Of a stretch of 5,524 bases of DNA, positions 1 to 5,524 are shown in pieces (position 1 is the first letter of the stretch; the number at the start of each line of letters is the position of its first letter). Source of the stretch: Candidatus Bipolaricaulota bacterium (GTDB lineage: Bacteria > Bipolaricaulota > Bipolaricaulia > Bipolaricaulales > Bipolaricaulaceae); the NCBI GenBank assembly GCA_021163465.1, contig JAGGWU010000036.1, forward strand, positions 1-5,524. The letters are read 5' to 3'. The position numbers were made by a program, and so were the translations under genes. The notes below the pieces were generated by a model that saw nothing but the letters and a program-made list of their open reading frames with translations, made no database searches and had not been told where the DNA came from.

Positions 1-1
1 G

Positions 2-1168
2 CTCCTCACCCCCGGGCTGGTGAGCGCTCACGGCCACCTCTACTCCACGTTGGCCCGGGGCATGCCCCTACCGGGGTTCTCGCCCAAGAGCTTCCGGGAG
101 ATCCTGGAGGGGCTCTGGTGGAAGCTGGATCGGGCCCTCACCCCCGACGACGTCCACATCTCGGCCCTGGTGGGGGGTATCTGGCACCTGCGGCGGGGGG
201 TGACGGCGATCTTCGACCACCACGCCTCCCCCTCTGCCATCGAGGGGTCGCTTTCCCTCATCAAGCGGGCGGTAGCCGGGGAGCTGGGGATGAGATGTGA
301 CCTTTGTTACGAGGTCACCGACCGGGGTGGCCCCGCCGAGAGGGACGCGGGGATTGCCGAGAACGTCCGCTTCGCGAAAGAAGACACGGAGCCGGGTCGG
401 GCCGCGGCCCACTTCGGCCTCCACGCCTCCTTCACCCTCTCGGACGGTTCCCTGGAGAAGTGCGTAGCGGCCGCCGAGCCCCTGGGCCTTTCCTTCCACA
501 CGCATTTGGCCGAGGGGAAAGAGGATCCCGTCGATTCGCTCCAGAAATACGGGATGCGTACCGCCGAGCGCCTCGACAAGTTCGGGATCCTCACGGAGGG
601 GACCCTGCTCATCCACGGGATCCAGCTTTCCGGGGCGGAGCTTGAGCTTTTGGCGGAGCGGCCCGCGAGCGTGATCCACAACCCCAGCTCCAACATGAAC
701 AACGCCGTGGGCGCAGCCCAAGTGACAAAGATGCTTTCCCGCGGGATCAGGGTGGGGATCGGGACCGACGGCTTCGGAGCCGACATCCTGGGGGAGCTCC
801 TTGTGGCGAGGTTGCTTGCCCACCACGTGACCGGCGATCCCACGGCCCTTGGGGACGCGGAGCTCCTCAAGATCCTGGGGCACAACTACGAGCTGGCGGA
901 GAGGTCCTTCGGAGTCTCCTTCGGAAAGCTTCAACCGGGGTACGCCGCGGATCTCGTGATCTGGGACTACCGCCCCCCCACCCCCTTAAATGGGGAAAAC
1001 CTCCTCTCCCATCTCCTGTTCGCGGGGATCTCCGAGGGCCTTTCCCCGGACACGGTGATGGTGGCGGGGGAGGTCCTGCTTTCGGGAGGGAAGCTCACCC
1101 GGGTGGACGAGGAAGGGGCCAGGCGCAAGGCCCGGGAAGCCGCGGCAGCCCTGTGGAAGAGGATCTGA
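2..1168 (+). CDS. ssnA: SsnA-type amidohydrolase, 5' end cut off by the window
   Basis: Metal-dependent amidohydrolase of the cytosine deaminase/chlorohydrolase superfamily, closest to SsnA. The frame is open to the window edge, and the first codons read LLTPGLVSAHGH, the usual 'PGLV.aHtH' motif; the GTG at 20 is therefore an internal valine, not the start, and roughly 55-60 N-terminal residues lie outside. Counting from that valine as residue 1, visible active-site elements are the metal pair H4/H6, HTHLAE with H162 (metal) and E165 (catalytic), H199 in LIHG, and D250 in GTDG. The C-terminus (DYRPPTPL, then NLLSHLLF and a VDEEG tail) is SsnA-like. In E. coli ssnA lies beside ygfK in the purine/urate-related ygeW-xdhD region; the exact substrate is unsettled, with a deamination or ring hydrolysis of a purine-derived compound inferred. 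It ends with TGA 19 nt before ygfK, so co-transcription is likely. An alternative reading is a generic deaminase (guanine or 8-oxoguanine type), but the adjacent ygfK favours SsnA. Confidence 0.88.
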   Translation, partial: LLTPGLVSAHGHLYSTLARGMPLPGFSPKSFREILEGLWWKLDRALTPDDVHISALVGGIWHLRRGVTAIFDHHASPSAIEGSLSLIKRAVAGELGMRCDLCYEVTDRGGPAERDAGIAENVRFAKEDTEPGRAAAHFGLHASFTLSDGSLEKCVAAAEPLGLSFHTHLAEGKEDPVDSLQKYGMRTAERLDKFGILTEGTLLIHGIQLSGAELELLAERPASVIHNPSSNMNNAVGAAQVTKMLSRGIRVGIGTDGFGADILGELLVARLLAHHVTGDPTALGDAELLKILGHNYELAERSFGVSFGKLQPGYAADLVIWDYRPPTPLNGENLLSHLLFAGISEGLSPDTVMVAGEVLLSGGKLTRVDEEGARRKAREAAAALWKRI

Positions 1169-1175
1169 GCGGGAC

Positions 1176-1183
1176 AGGGGAGG
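1176..1183 (+). promoter_or_regulatory. Ribosome binding site of ygfK
   Basis: AGGGGAGG lies 4 nt before the ATG at 1188, in the 19-nt gap after the ssnA stop. It supports ATG 1188 over the in-frame ATG at 1200, which would have no purine-rich tract at a normal distance. Confidence 0.6.
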
Positions 1184-1187
1184 GAAG

Positions 1188-4100
1188 ATGTCGGACGTAA
1201 TGCGACCGCAACCCTTCGAGGTCCTCCTCCGGTGGATCCTGGAAGAGTTGAAGGAGCGTGGATCGATCTTCGGGGTCCCGGAGGGCCTCTTCTTCCGCCC
1301 CGTGCCCGATGCCCCGTACCGCACCGCGTTCCTGGGGGAGAGGTTGGGGACCCCGGTGGGCCCCGCCGCCGGACCCCATACGCAGCTGGCGCAAAACATC
1401 GTCGCCGCGTGGCTCGCCGGCGCCCGGTTCATCGAGCTGAAAACCGTCCAGATCCTGGACGAGCTGGAGATCCCCCGCCCCTGCATCGACATGGAGGACG
1501 AGGGCTACAACGTGGAGTGGTCCCAGGAACTCAAGTTGGACCAATCGGCCTGGGAGTACATCAAGGCCTGGGCCCTGGTACATATCCTCAGGCGGGTCCT
1601 GGGGTTCGGGGAGGTCCCCTTCGAGACCATCTTCAACATGTCGGTGGGCTACGACTACAAGGGCATAACGAGCCCGCCCATGATCAGGTTCATGGACCGC
1701 CTCCGGGACGCCTCCGCGGAGCTTGCCGAGATCAAGGCGGTCCTCGAGGAAAAATACCCGGAGTTCGCCGACATCGAGATCCCCTCCCGGATCGTGAACT
1801 CCGTTACCCTCTCCACCATGCACGGCTGCCCCCCGGGCGAGATCGAACGGATCGCCCGCTACCTCATGGAGGAGCGTCGCCTCCACACCTTCGTAAAGCT
1901 CAATCCCACCCTCCTCGGGTACGATGAGGTCTCGCGGATACTGCACGACGTCCTCGGCTTTACCGAGATCAAACTCAAGCGGGAGTCCTTCGAGAAGGAC
2001 CTCCAGTGGGAGGACGCGGTAAGGATCATCCGTAACCTGAGGACGCTGGCGGAGAAGTTGGGGCTCGTTTTCGGGGTGAAGCTCACCAACACCCTAACGG
2101 TGGAGAACTGGAAGGGGCTGCTTCCCGGGGAGGAGATGTACATGTCCGGCCGGGCCCTTTTTCCCATCACGGTGAACCTCTACTGGAAGCTCGCCCGGGA
2201 GTTCGACGGGGACCTCCACGTCTCCTACGTGGGCGGGATCGACGCCCTGAACGTGGCGGAGGTCCTGCGCACCGGGGCCCTGCCGGTCACCGTTTGTTCC
2301 GACCTCCTGAAGCCTGGGGGATACGGGAAATTCGCCCAGTACATCGAGGAGATCGAGCGTGCCATGCGGGAGGCCGGGGCGCGGAGCTTGGAGGAGTTCT
2401 CCCGGGATGGGCTCTCGGCCCTGGAGGAGCTCGCCCTGAAATCCCTCGAGGACCCCCGCTACAAGCGGCGGTTCGTTCGGTTCGGCTCCCCCAAGGTGGA
2501 GTCGGGACTCGAGCCCTTCGACTGTGTGGTCGCTCCCTGTGTGGAGCGGTGCGCCGTGGGACAAGATGTCCCCGAATACTGCTACTGGATCGCGAAGGGC
2601 GAGTTCGACAAGGCGTTGGAGGTGATCCTTTCCCGGAATCCCTTCCCGGGGATCACCGGACACGTGTGCACCCATCTCTGTCGTACCCGTTGCACCCGGA
2701 ACGACTACGAGCAGCCGGTTGAGATCCGAGCTCTGAAGCGGGCCGCCTTCGAGTTCGGCACCCGTCCAAACTACCCGTCACGCGTCACGCGTCACGCGTC
2801 ACGAAAAGTAGCGGTGATCGGGTCCGGGCCTGCGGGGCTGGCGGCGGCGTATTTCCTGGCGCTGAACGGCGTGGAGGTGACCGCGTTCGAAGCCCGAGAG
2901 CGGCCGGGGGGCACGGTATGGCTGATCCCTCCCTTCCGACTCCCCGACGAGGTGATCGAGGCCGACATTGAGTTCATAAGGTCGCTGGGGGTGGAGATCC
3001 GCACGAACTCCCCGATCACGGAGCCCCCGGAGAAGCTCCTTGAGAAGGGCTTTGACGCCGTGTTCATCGCGGTGGGGCTCCGGGAGGACGCGATCCCCCC
3101 CATCGAGGGGATCGATCCCCGCGGGCCCTTGCCCCAAGGGGTTTTTCCCGCCTTGGAATTCCTCCGCCGGGTAAGGGAGGGAGAGTATCCCGATCTGGGC
3201 CAGTCCTCCACTTCTTCGTCACCCATCACCCATCACCCATCACCCCCGCGGGTGGCGGTCATCGGCGGGGGCGACACCGCCATGGACGCGGCCCGGGTGG
3301 CCCTGAGGCTCGTGGGGAAGGGAGGGGAGGTCACGGTCTATTACCGCCGGAGCCGGGCCGAGATGCCCGCCTCCCCCGAGGAGCTCGAGGAGGCCCTGGA
3401 GGAAGGGGTTCTCTTGGAGGAGCTCACGAGCCCCGTAAGGGTCATCGGTGAGGACGGGCGGGTGGTGGCCCTGGAATTGGTGAGGAACCGCCTGAGCGAG
3501 CCCGGCCCCGACGGCCGCCGGACACCCGTGCCCATCCCGGGAAGCGAGTTCACGGTGCCGGTGGACGCGGTGATCTTCGCCACGGGCCAGCGGGCCGATC
3601 TCTCCTTCCTCCGGGGCAGCGCGGTGGAGGCGAAGGGCGGGCAGATCATCACCGATGAGCACGGCCGGACTTCTGTTCCCAGGGTCTACGCCGGAGGCGA
3701 CGTCGCTCAGGGGGTGAAGTCCATCATCTCCGCGGCTTCCCACGGGTTACGCGCCGCCGAGGCGATCTGTCGCGATCTCGGAATTCCCTTCCAGATCCCC
3801 ACCTTCCCGCGGCCGGATATAGAAAGCGAGATCCCCGAGATAAAGAGGATCCGAGCCCGGAAGGAGCTCCCGCATCTCCCCCGTCCGACCCTCGATCCCT
3901 CGAAGGGCTTCGGCTTGGTGCATCCATCACTTGACCGCGATGCCGCGAGGCGCGAGGCGTCGCGATGCCTACAATGTTCGGAGATCTGCGACAAGTGTGT
4001 CGAGGTATGTCCCAACCGTGCCAACGTGGTTTACTTTGTTGAGCCCGTGGCTTGGGAGGTGCCGGTGGTTTCCCTTCGGGAGGGGAAGCTTGAGGTTGTG

Positions 4101-4580
4101 CGGCGGGAGCCCTTCCGGGTGGAGCAGCGCCGCCAGATCATCCACATCGACGACTTCTGCAACGAATGCGGCAACTGCGCCACCTTCTGCGTCCACCGAG
4201 GCGACCCGGCTAAGGAGAAACCCAGGCTATTTTTGCGCCTCGAGGACATCTATTCCGAGGGCGGAAACGCGTTCCACATCACCGGGGAAAGGATCTACCG
4301 CAAGGAGGGGGACTTCCTCTACACCCTGGAAAAGGCCCCCGACGGCTACATCCTTTTTGTCACGCGTCACCCGTCACGCGTCACGGAACCCTCCATCACC
4401 CATCACCCATCACCCATCACGAAGCTAAAGATCTCCTCCGACTTCTCCGCGGTGGAGCTGGAGGAAGCGGGAGGGTTCTCCGGCGAACTGGACCTGCGGG
4501 TTGCGGCGGAGATGGCGGTGATCCTCGAGGGCGCGTTAAGATCACTACGTTACATGCCCGGAATCGGGGAAGGGAGCTGA
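1188..4580 (+). CDS. ygfK: YgfK-type FAD/NAD(P)/iron-sulfur oxidoreductase ('putative selenate reductase subunit')
   Basis: Complete 1130-residue protein, about 100 residues longer than E. coli YgfK as I recall it. Residues 1-430 form a dihydroorotate/dihydropyrimidine-dehydrogenase-like TIM barrel: PVGPAAG at 56-62, the STMHGCPPGEI loop at 209-219 with C214, KLNP at 237-240, GGID at 349-352, VCSD at 369-372. Residues 446-525 are a GltD-type helical Fe-S domain with C446, C451, C455, C494, C498 and C502. The FAD Rossmann motif GSGPAG is at 545-550, the NAD(P) motif GGGDTAMDAAR at 693-703, and the FAD-closing YAGGD at 834-838. The C-terminal part holds two [4Fe-4S] ferredoxin motifs: C927/C930/C934/C937/C941-Pro and C991/C994/C997/C1001. 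No signal peptide or membrane segment is seen, so it is cytosolic. Electrons should pass between NAD(P)H, FAD, Fe-S clusters and a substrate or flavin in the barrel. The selenate-reductase name is historical; a role in anaerobic purine/urate catabolism with SsnA is inferred. Three heptamer-repeat arrays are translated inside it. Confidence 0.9.
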   Translation: MSDVMRPQPFEVLLRWILEELKERGSIFGVPEGLFFRPVPDAPYRTAFLGERLGTPVGPAAGPHTQLAQNIVAAWLAGARFIELKTVQILDELEIPRPCIDMEDEGYNVEWSQELKLDQSAWEYIKAWALVHILRRVLGFGEVPFETIFNMSVGYDYKGITSPPMIRFMDRLRDASAELAEIKAVLEEKYPEFADIEIPSRIVNSVTLSTMHGCPPGEIERIARYLMEERRLHTFVKLNPTLLGYDEVSRILHDVLGFTEIKLKRESFEKDLQWEDAVRIIRNLRTLAEKLGLVFGVKLTNTLTVENWKGLLPGEEMYMSGRALFPITVNLYWKLAREFDGDLHVSYVGGIDALNVAEVLRTGALPVTVCSDLLKPGGYGKFAQYIEEIERAMREAGARSLEEFSRDGLSALEELALKSLEDPRYKRRFVRFGSPKVESGLEPFDCVVAPCVERCAVGQDVPEYCYWIAKGEFDKALEVILSRNPFPGITGHVCTHLCRTRCTRNDYEQPVEIRALKRAAFEFGTRPNYPSRVTRHASRKVAVIGSGPAGLAAAYFLALNGVEVTAFEARERPGGTVWLIPPFRLPDEVIEADIEFIRSLGVEIRTNSPITEPPEKLLEKGFDAVFIAVGLREDAIPPIEGIDPRGPLPQGVFPALEFLRRVREGEYPDLGQSSTSSSPITHHPSPPRVAVIGGGDTAMDAARVALRLVGKGGEVTVYYRRSRAEMPASPEELEEALEEGVLLEELTSPVRVIGEDGRVVALELVRNRLSEPGPDGRRTPVPIPGSEFTVPVDAVIFATGQRADLSFLRGSAVEAKGGQIITDEHGRTSVPRVYAGGDVAQGVKSIISAASHGLRAAEAICRDLGIPFQIPTFPRPDIESEIPEIKRIRARKELPHLPRPTLDPSKGFGLVHPSLDRDAARREASRCLQCSEICDKCVEVCPNRANVVYFVEPVAWEVPVVSLREGKLEVVRREPFRVEQRRQIIHIDDFCNECGNCATFCVHRGDPAKEKPRLFLRLEDIYSEGGNAFHITGERIYRKEGDFLYTLEKAPDGYILFVTRHPSRVTEPSITHHPSPITKLKISSDFSAVELEEAGGFSGELDLRVAAEMAVILEGALRSLRYMPGIGEGS
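2777..2803 (+). repeat. Heptanucleotide tandem repeat array 1 (GTCACGC, 3.9 copies) inside ygfK
   Basis: Three perfect GTCACGC units (2777-2783, 2784-2790, 2791-2797) are followed by a six-base partial unit ending at 2803. It is translated in frame as residues 530-539 of YgfK, PSRVTRHASR, directly before KVAVIGSGPAG, the first beta strand of the FAD Rossmann fold. The unit has no stop codon in any plus frame, while its complement contains TGA. The encoded peptide looks like an unstructured basic linker. Confidence 0.95.
3217..3247 (+). repeat. Heptanucleotide tandem repeat array 2 (CATCACC, 4 copies) inside ygfK
   Basis: One CGTCACC unit at 3217-3223 is followed by three perfect CATCACC units (3224-3244) and a short C run. 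It is translated as SPITHHPSPP (residues 678-687), immediately before RVAVIGGGDTAMD, the first strand of the NAD(P)-binding Rossmann domain. In GltD-like proteins the text normally runs 'DLGkrVaVIGGG'; here DLG (669-671) and RVAVIGGG (from 688) are separated by about 16 extra residues beginning QSSTSS, so the insert is probably 3201-3248. The first unit carries the G of the other repeat type and so links the two. Confidence 0.95.
3222..3247 (-). other. Predicted G-quadruplex motif on the minus (template) strand, array 2
   Basis: Read on the minus strand, the repeat gives four runs of at least three G separated by 4-nt TGAT loops (C runs on the plus strand at 3222-3224, 3229-3231, 3236-3238 and 3243-3247). 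This fits the standard G3+N1-7 rule. Folding is a prediction; the motif arises automatically from the heptamer composition. Confidence 0.5.
4359..4421 (+). repeat. Compound heptanucleotide repeat array 3 (GTCACGC then CATCACC) inside ygfK
   Basis: Four units of the first type occupy 4359-4386 (GTCACGC, GTCACCC, GTCACGC, GTCACGG). After AACCCTC at 4387-4393 come three perfect CATCACC units and a six-base partial one, to 4420. The 63-nt block is exactly 21 codons (residues 1058-1078, from VTRHPSRV to SPIT), so it keeps the frame. It lies after the ferredoxin domain between GYILF and KLKISSDFS, in the C-terminal region. Both repeat types of the window occur here side by side. Confidence 0.95.
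4389..4415 (-). other. Predicted G-quadruplex motif on the minus (template) strand, array 3
   Basis: C runs on the plus strand at 4389-4391, 4399-4401, 4406-4408 and 4413-4415 give a minus-strand G3 motif with loops of 7, 4 and 4 nt. It is made partly by the spacer between the two repeat types. This is a motif match only. Confidence 0.4.
4570..4576 (+). promoter_or_regulatory. Ribosome binding site of the PLP enzyme gene
   Basis: AAGGGAG, ending 10 nt before the ATG at 4587, lies in the last codons of ygfK. A second purine tract, AAAGGGA (4580-4586), abuts the ATG and is too close to be the main site. The overlap of this signal with the ygfK end suggests translational coupling. Confidence 0.45.
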
Positions 4581-4586
4581 AAGGGA

Positions 4587-5524
4587 ATGGGAGAGCCCCG
4601 AGCGTTCCGCTGTGTGAGCTGTAAACGGGAGTACGAGCCCTGGGAGCACGACTATTTCTGTCCCCACTGCGGGCCGGTGAGGGGGACGTTGGAGGTCCTC
4701 TACGACTACGGGGCTCTCTCCCGGAAGCTTTCCCCCCTGAGCTTCGCCCAGACGAGGAGGCACTCACTGTGGCGGTACGAGGAGGTGTTGCCGGTGGGGT
4801 TCGAGTACGCCGTGGACCTGCGGGCCGGGTGGACCCCGCTTTACGCGCGGCCGGAGCTTGCGGCGGAGCTCGGGCTCTCCGCCCTGTGGATAAAGGATGA
4901 CTCCCTCAACCCCACCGGCTCTTACAAGGATCGGGCCACCGCGGTGGTGATCGCCGCCGCCCGGTACCTGGGGCGGGCGGCCCTCACCTGCGCCTCCACC
5001 GGGAACACCGCGAGTTCGGTGGCCGGCTTCTGCGCCGCCGCGGGGATCCCGGCCTATATCTTCGTCCCGGAGGCGACCCCCCGACCCAAGGTCGCCCAGC
5101 TCCTGGCCTTCGGGGCCACGGTCTTTGCGGTGGAGGGGGACTATTCCCGCGCGCAAAAGTTATGCGAGGAGGCGCGGGAGCGCTTCGGCTGGTACGACCG
5201 CTCCGACGGCGTCTCCCCCCTAAACGCCGAGGGAAAGAAAACGGGGGCATACGAGATCTGGGAGCAGCTTGGGGGGAAAGTGCCCGATTACGTCCTCGTC
5301 TCGGTGGGGGACGGTTCGGTGATCTCGGGGGTCTGCAAGGGCTTTCTGGAGCTCGCGGAGCTCGGCCTCGCCGAATCGGTCCCCGTGGTCTACGGGGTGC
5401 AGGCGGAGGGGGCGGCAGCGGTGGCCCACGCCTTCGCCCGGATGAAGCGGGGCGAGGACATCCTCCCCGCGGAGGAGCCCGCGGAGACCTTGGCCGACTC
5501 CATCTGTGTCGGCAACCCCAAGGA
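4587..5524 (+). CDS. Threonine-synthase-like PLP enzyme with N-terminal zinc ribbon, 3' end cut off by the window
   Basis: Open to the window edge; 312 codons are visible. The ATG at 4587 is 6 nt after the ygfK stop and just upstream of the first conserved motif. Residues 9-28 form a rubredoxin-like zinc ribbon (C9-x2-C12, C25-x2-C28), seen in one branch of threonine synthases. The fold-type-II PLP core follows: AGWTPLY at 80-86, SYKDR at 112-116 with K114 as the likely Schiff-base lysine, STGNTASS at 137-144 (substrate carboxylate loop), VPEATPRPK at 160-168, and VGDGSVISG at 240-248 as the PLP-phosphate loop. Housekeeping ThrC usually has SFKDRG and a GNAGNI-type loop, so this may be a paralog with another substrate. 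Beside ssnA and ygfK, an ammonia-lyase role like that of YgeX (diaminopropionate) is a reasonable inference, unproven; plain threonine synthase is the alternative. The C-terminal part that helps decide specificity is missing. Confidence 0.85.
   Translation, partial: MGEPRAFRCVSCKREYEPWEHDYFCPHCGPVRGTLEVLYDYGALSRKLSPLSFAQTRRHSLWRYEEVLPVGFEYAVDLRAGWTPLYARPELAAELGLSALWIKDDSLNPTGSYKDRATAVVIAAARYLGRAALTCASTGNTASSVAGFCAAAGIPAYIFVPEATPRPKVAQLLAFGATVFAVEGDYSRAQKLCEEARERFGWYDRSDGVSPLNAEGKKTGAYEIWEQLGGKVPDYVLVSVGDGSVISGVCKGFLELAELGLAESVPVVYGVQAEGAAAVAHAFARMKRGEDILPAEEPAETLADSICVGNPK

Noticed and set aside
20..22. GTG as the start codon of the first gene
   Set aside because: The frame is open upstream and this valine is part of the conserved PGLVSAHGH motif, so the true start lies before the window.
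68..934. Long minus-strand open frame (288 codons) opposite ssnA
   Set aside because: Shadow of a GC-rich gene: it lies antisense to a protein with clear family motifs and shows no recognisable domain.
1169..1187. Promoter or terminator between ssnA and ygfK
   Set aside because: The 19-nt gap holds only a ribosome binding site; there is no hairpin, T run or room for -35/-10 boxes.
1232..1927. Plus-strand 231-codon frame overlapping ygfK
   Set aside because: Out of frame with the YgfK barrel, Pro/Arg/Gly-rich shadow translation with no domain.
1095..1946. Long minus-strand open frame (283 codons) across the ssnA/ygfK junction
   Set aside because: Spans the end of one real gene and the start of another on the opposite strand; no motif, and explained by high GC in the third codon position.
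2162..2170. CCCATCACG as a further degenerate heptamer repeat
   Set aside because: A single unit coding for a conserved-looking barrel strand (FPITVN); a chance match with no tandem copy.
2777..2803. CRISPR-like array
   Set aside because: Units are 7 bp with no spacers, translated in frame within an enzyme; this is a microsatellite, not CRISPR.
1188..4580. Selenocysteine use in ygfK, suggested by its selenium-related name
   Set aside because: The frame has no internal TGA, and no SECIS-like hairpin next to a stop was noticed.

Overview
The window is a compact, all-plus-strand stretch of GC-rich bacterial DNA holding three tightly packed genes, two of them cut by the window edges. In order: the 3' part of an SsnA-type amidohydrolase (2-1168); a complete 1130-codon YgfK-type multidomain flavin/iron-sulfur oxidoreductase, historically annotated as a 'putative selenate reductase subunit' (1188-4580); and the 5' part of a threonine-synthase-like PLP enzyme with an N-terminal zinc ribbon (4587 to the window end). 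The gaps are 19 and 6 nt, with Shine-Dalgarno-like sequences and no visible terminator or promoter between genes, so this looks like the middle of one operon. There is no gene-free stretch longer than 20 bases.

ssnA and ygfK are neighbours in the E. coli ygeW-ygeX-ygeY-hyuA-yqeA-ygfK-ssnA-ygfM-xdhD region. That set was long labelled selenium-dependent purine/molybdenum-hydroxylase metabolism, and homologous genes in gut anaerobes have more recently been tied to anaerobic urate breakdown. By inference this operon handles a purine-derived or other N-heterocyclic compound: SsnA would hydrolyse or deaminate a ring intermediate, YgfK would move electrons from a pyridine nucleotide through FAD and Fe-S centres to or from a substrate at a DPD-like TIM barrel, and a fold-type-II PLP enzyme (the class of YgeX) would act on an amino-acid product such as diaminopropionate. 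The gene order (ssnA before ygfK) is the reverse of E. coli, and the PLP enzyme is threonine-synthase-like rather than a plain YgeX.

The most unusual signal is in the DNA itself. The ygfK reading frame contains three arrays of heptanucleotide tandem repeats of two related kinds (GTCACGC and CATCACC) at 2777-2803, 3217-3247 and 4359-4421. All are in the same orientation and in frame. Two sit immediately before the first beta strand of the two Rossmann (FAD and NAD(P)) domains, and the third lies in the C-terminal region. They encode 7-residue periodic Arg/His/Ser/Pro/Thr linkers that do not resemble the conserved family sequence. This looks like a 7-bp repeat family that has colonised protein linkers; the orientation found is the only one free of stop codons in all frames.

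The taxon cannot be fixed from the sequence. High GC, C/G-ending codons and the anaerobic-type gene set suggest an uncultured anaerobic, perhaps thermophilic, bacterium rather than an enterobacterium.
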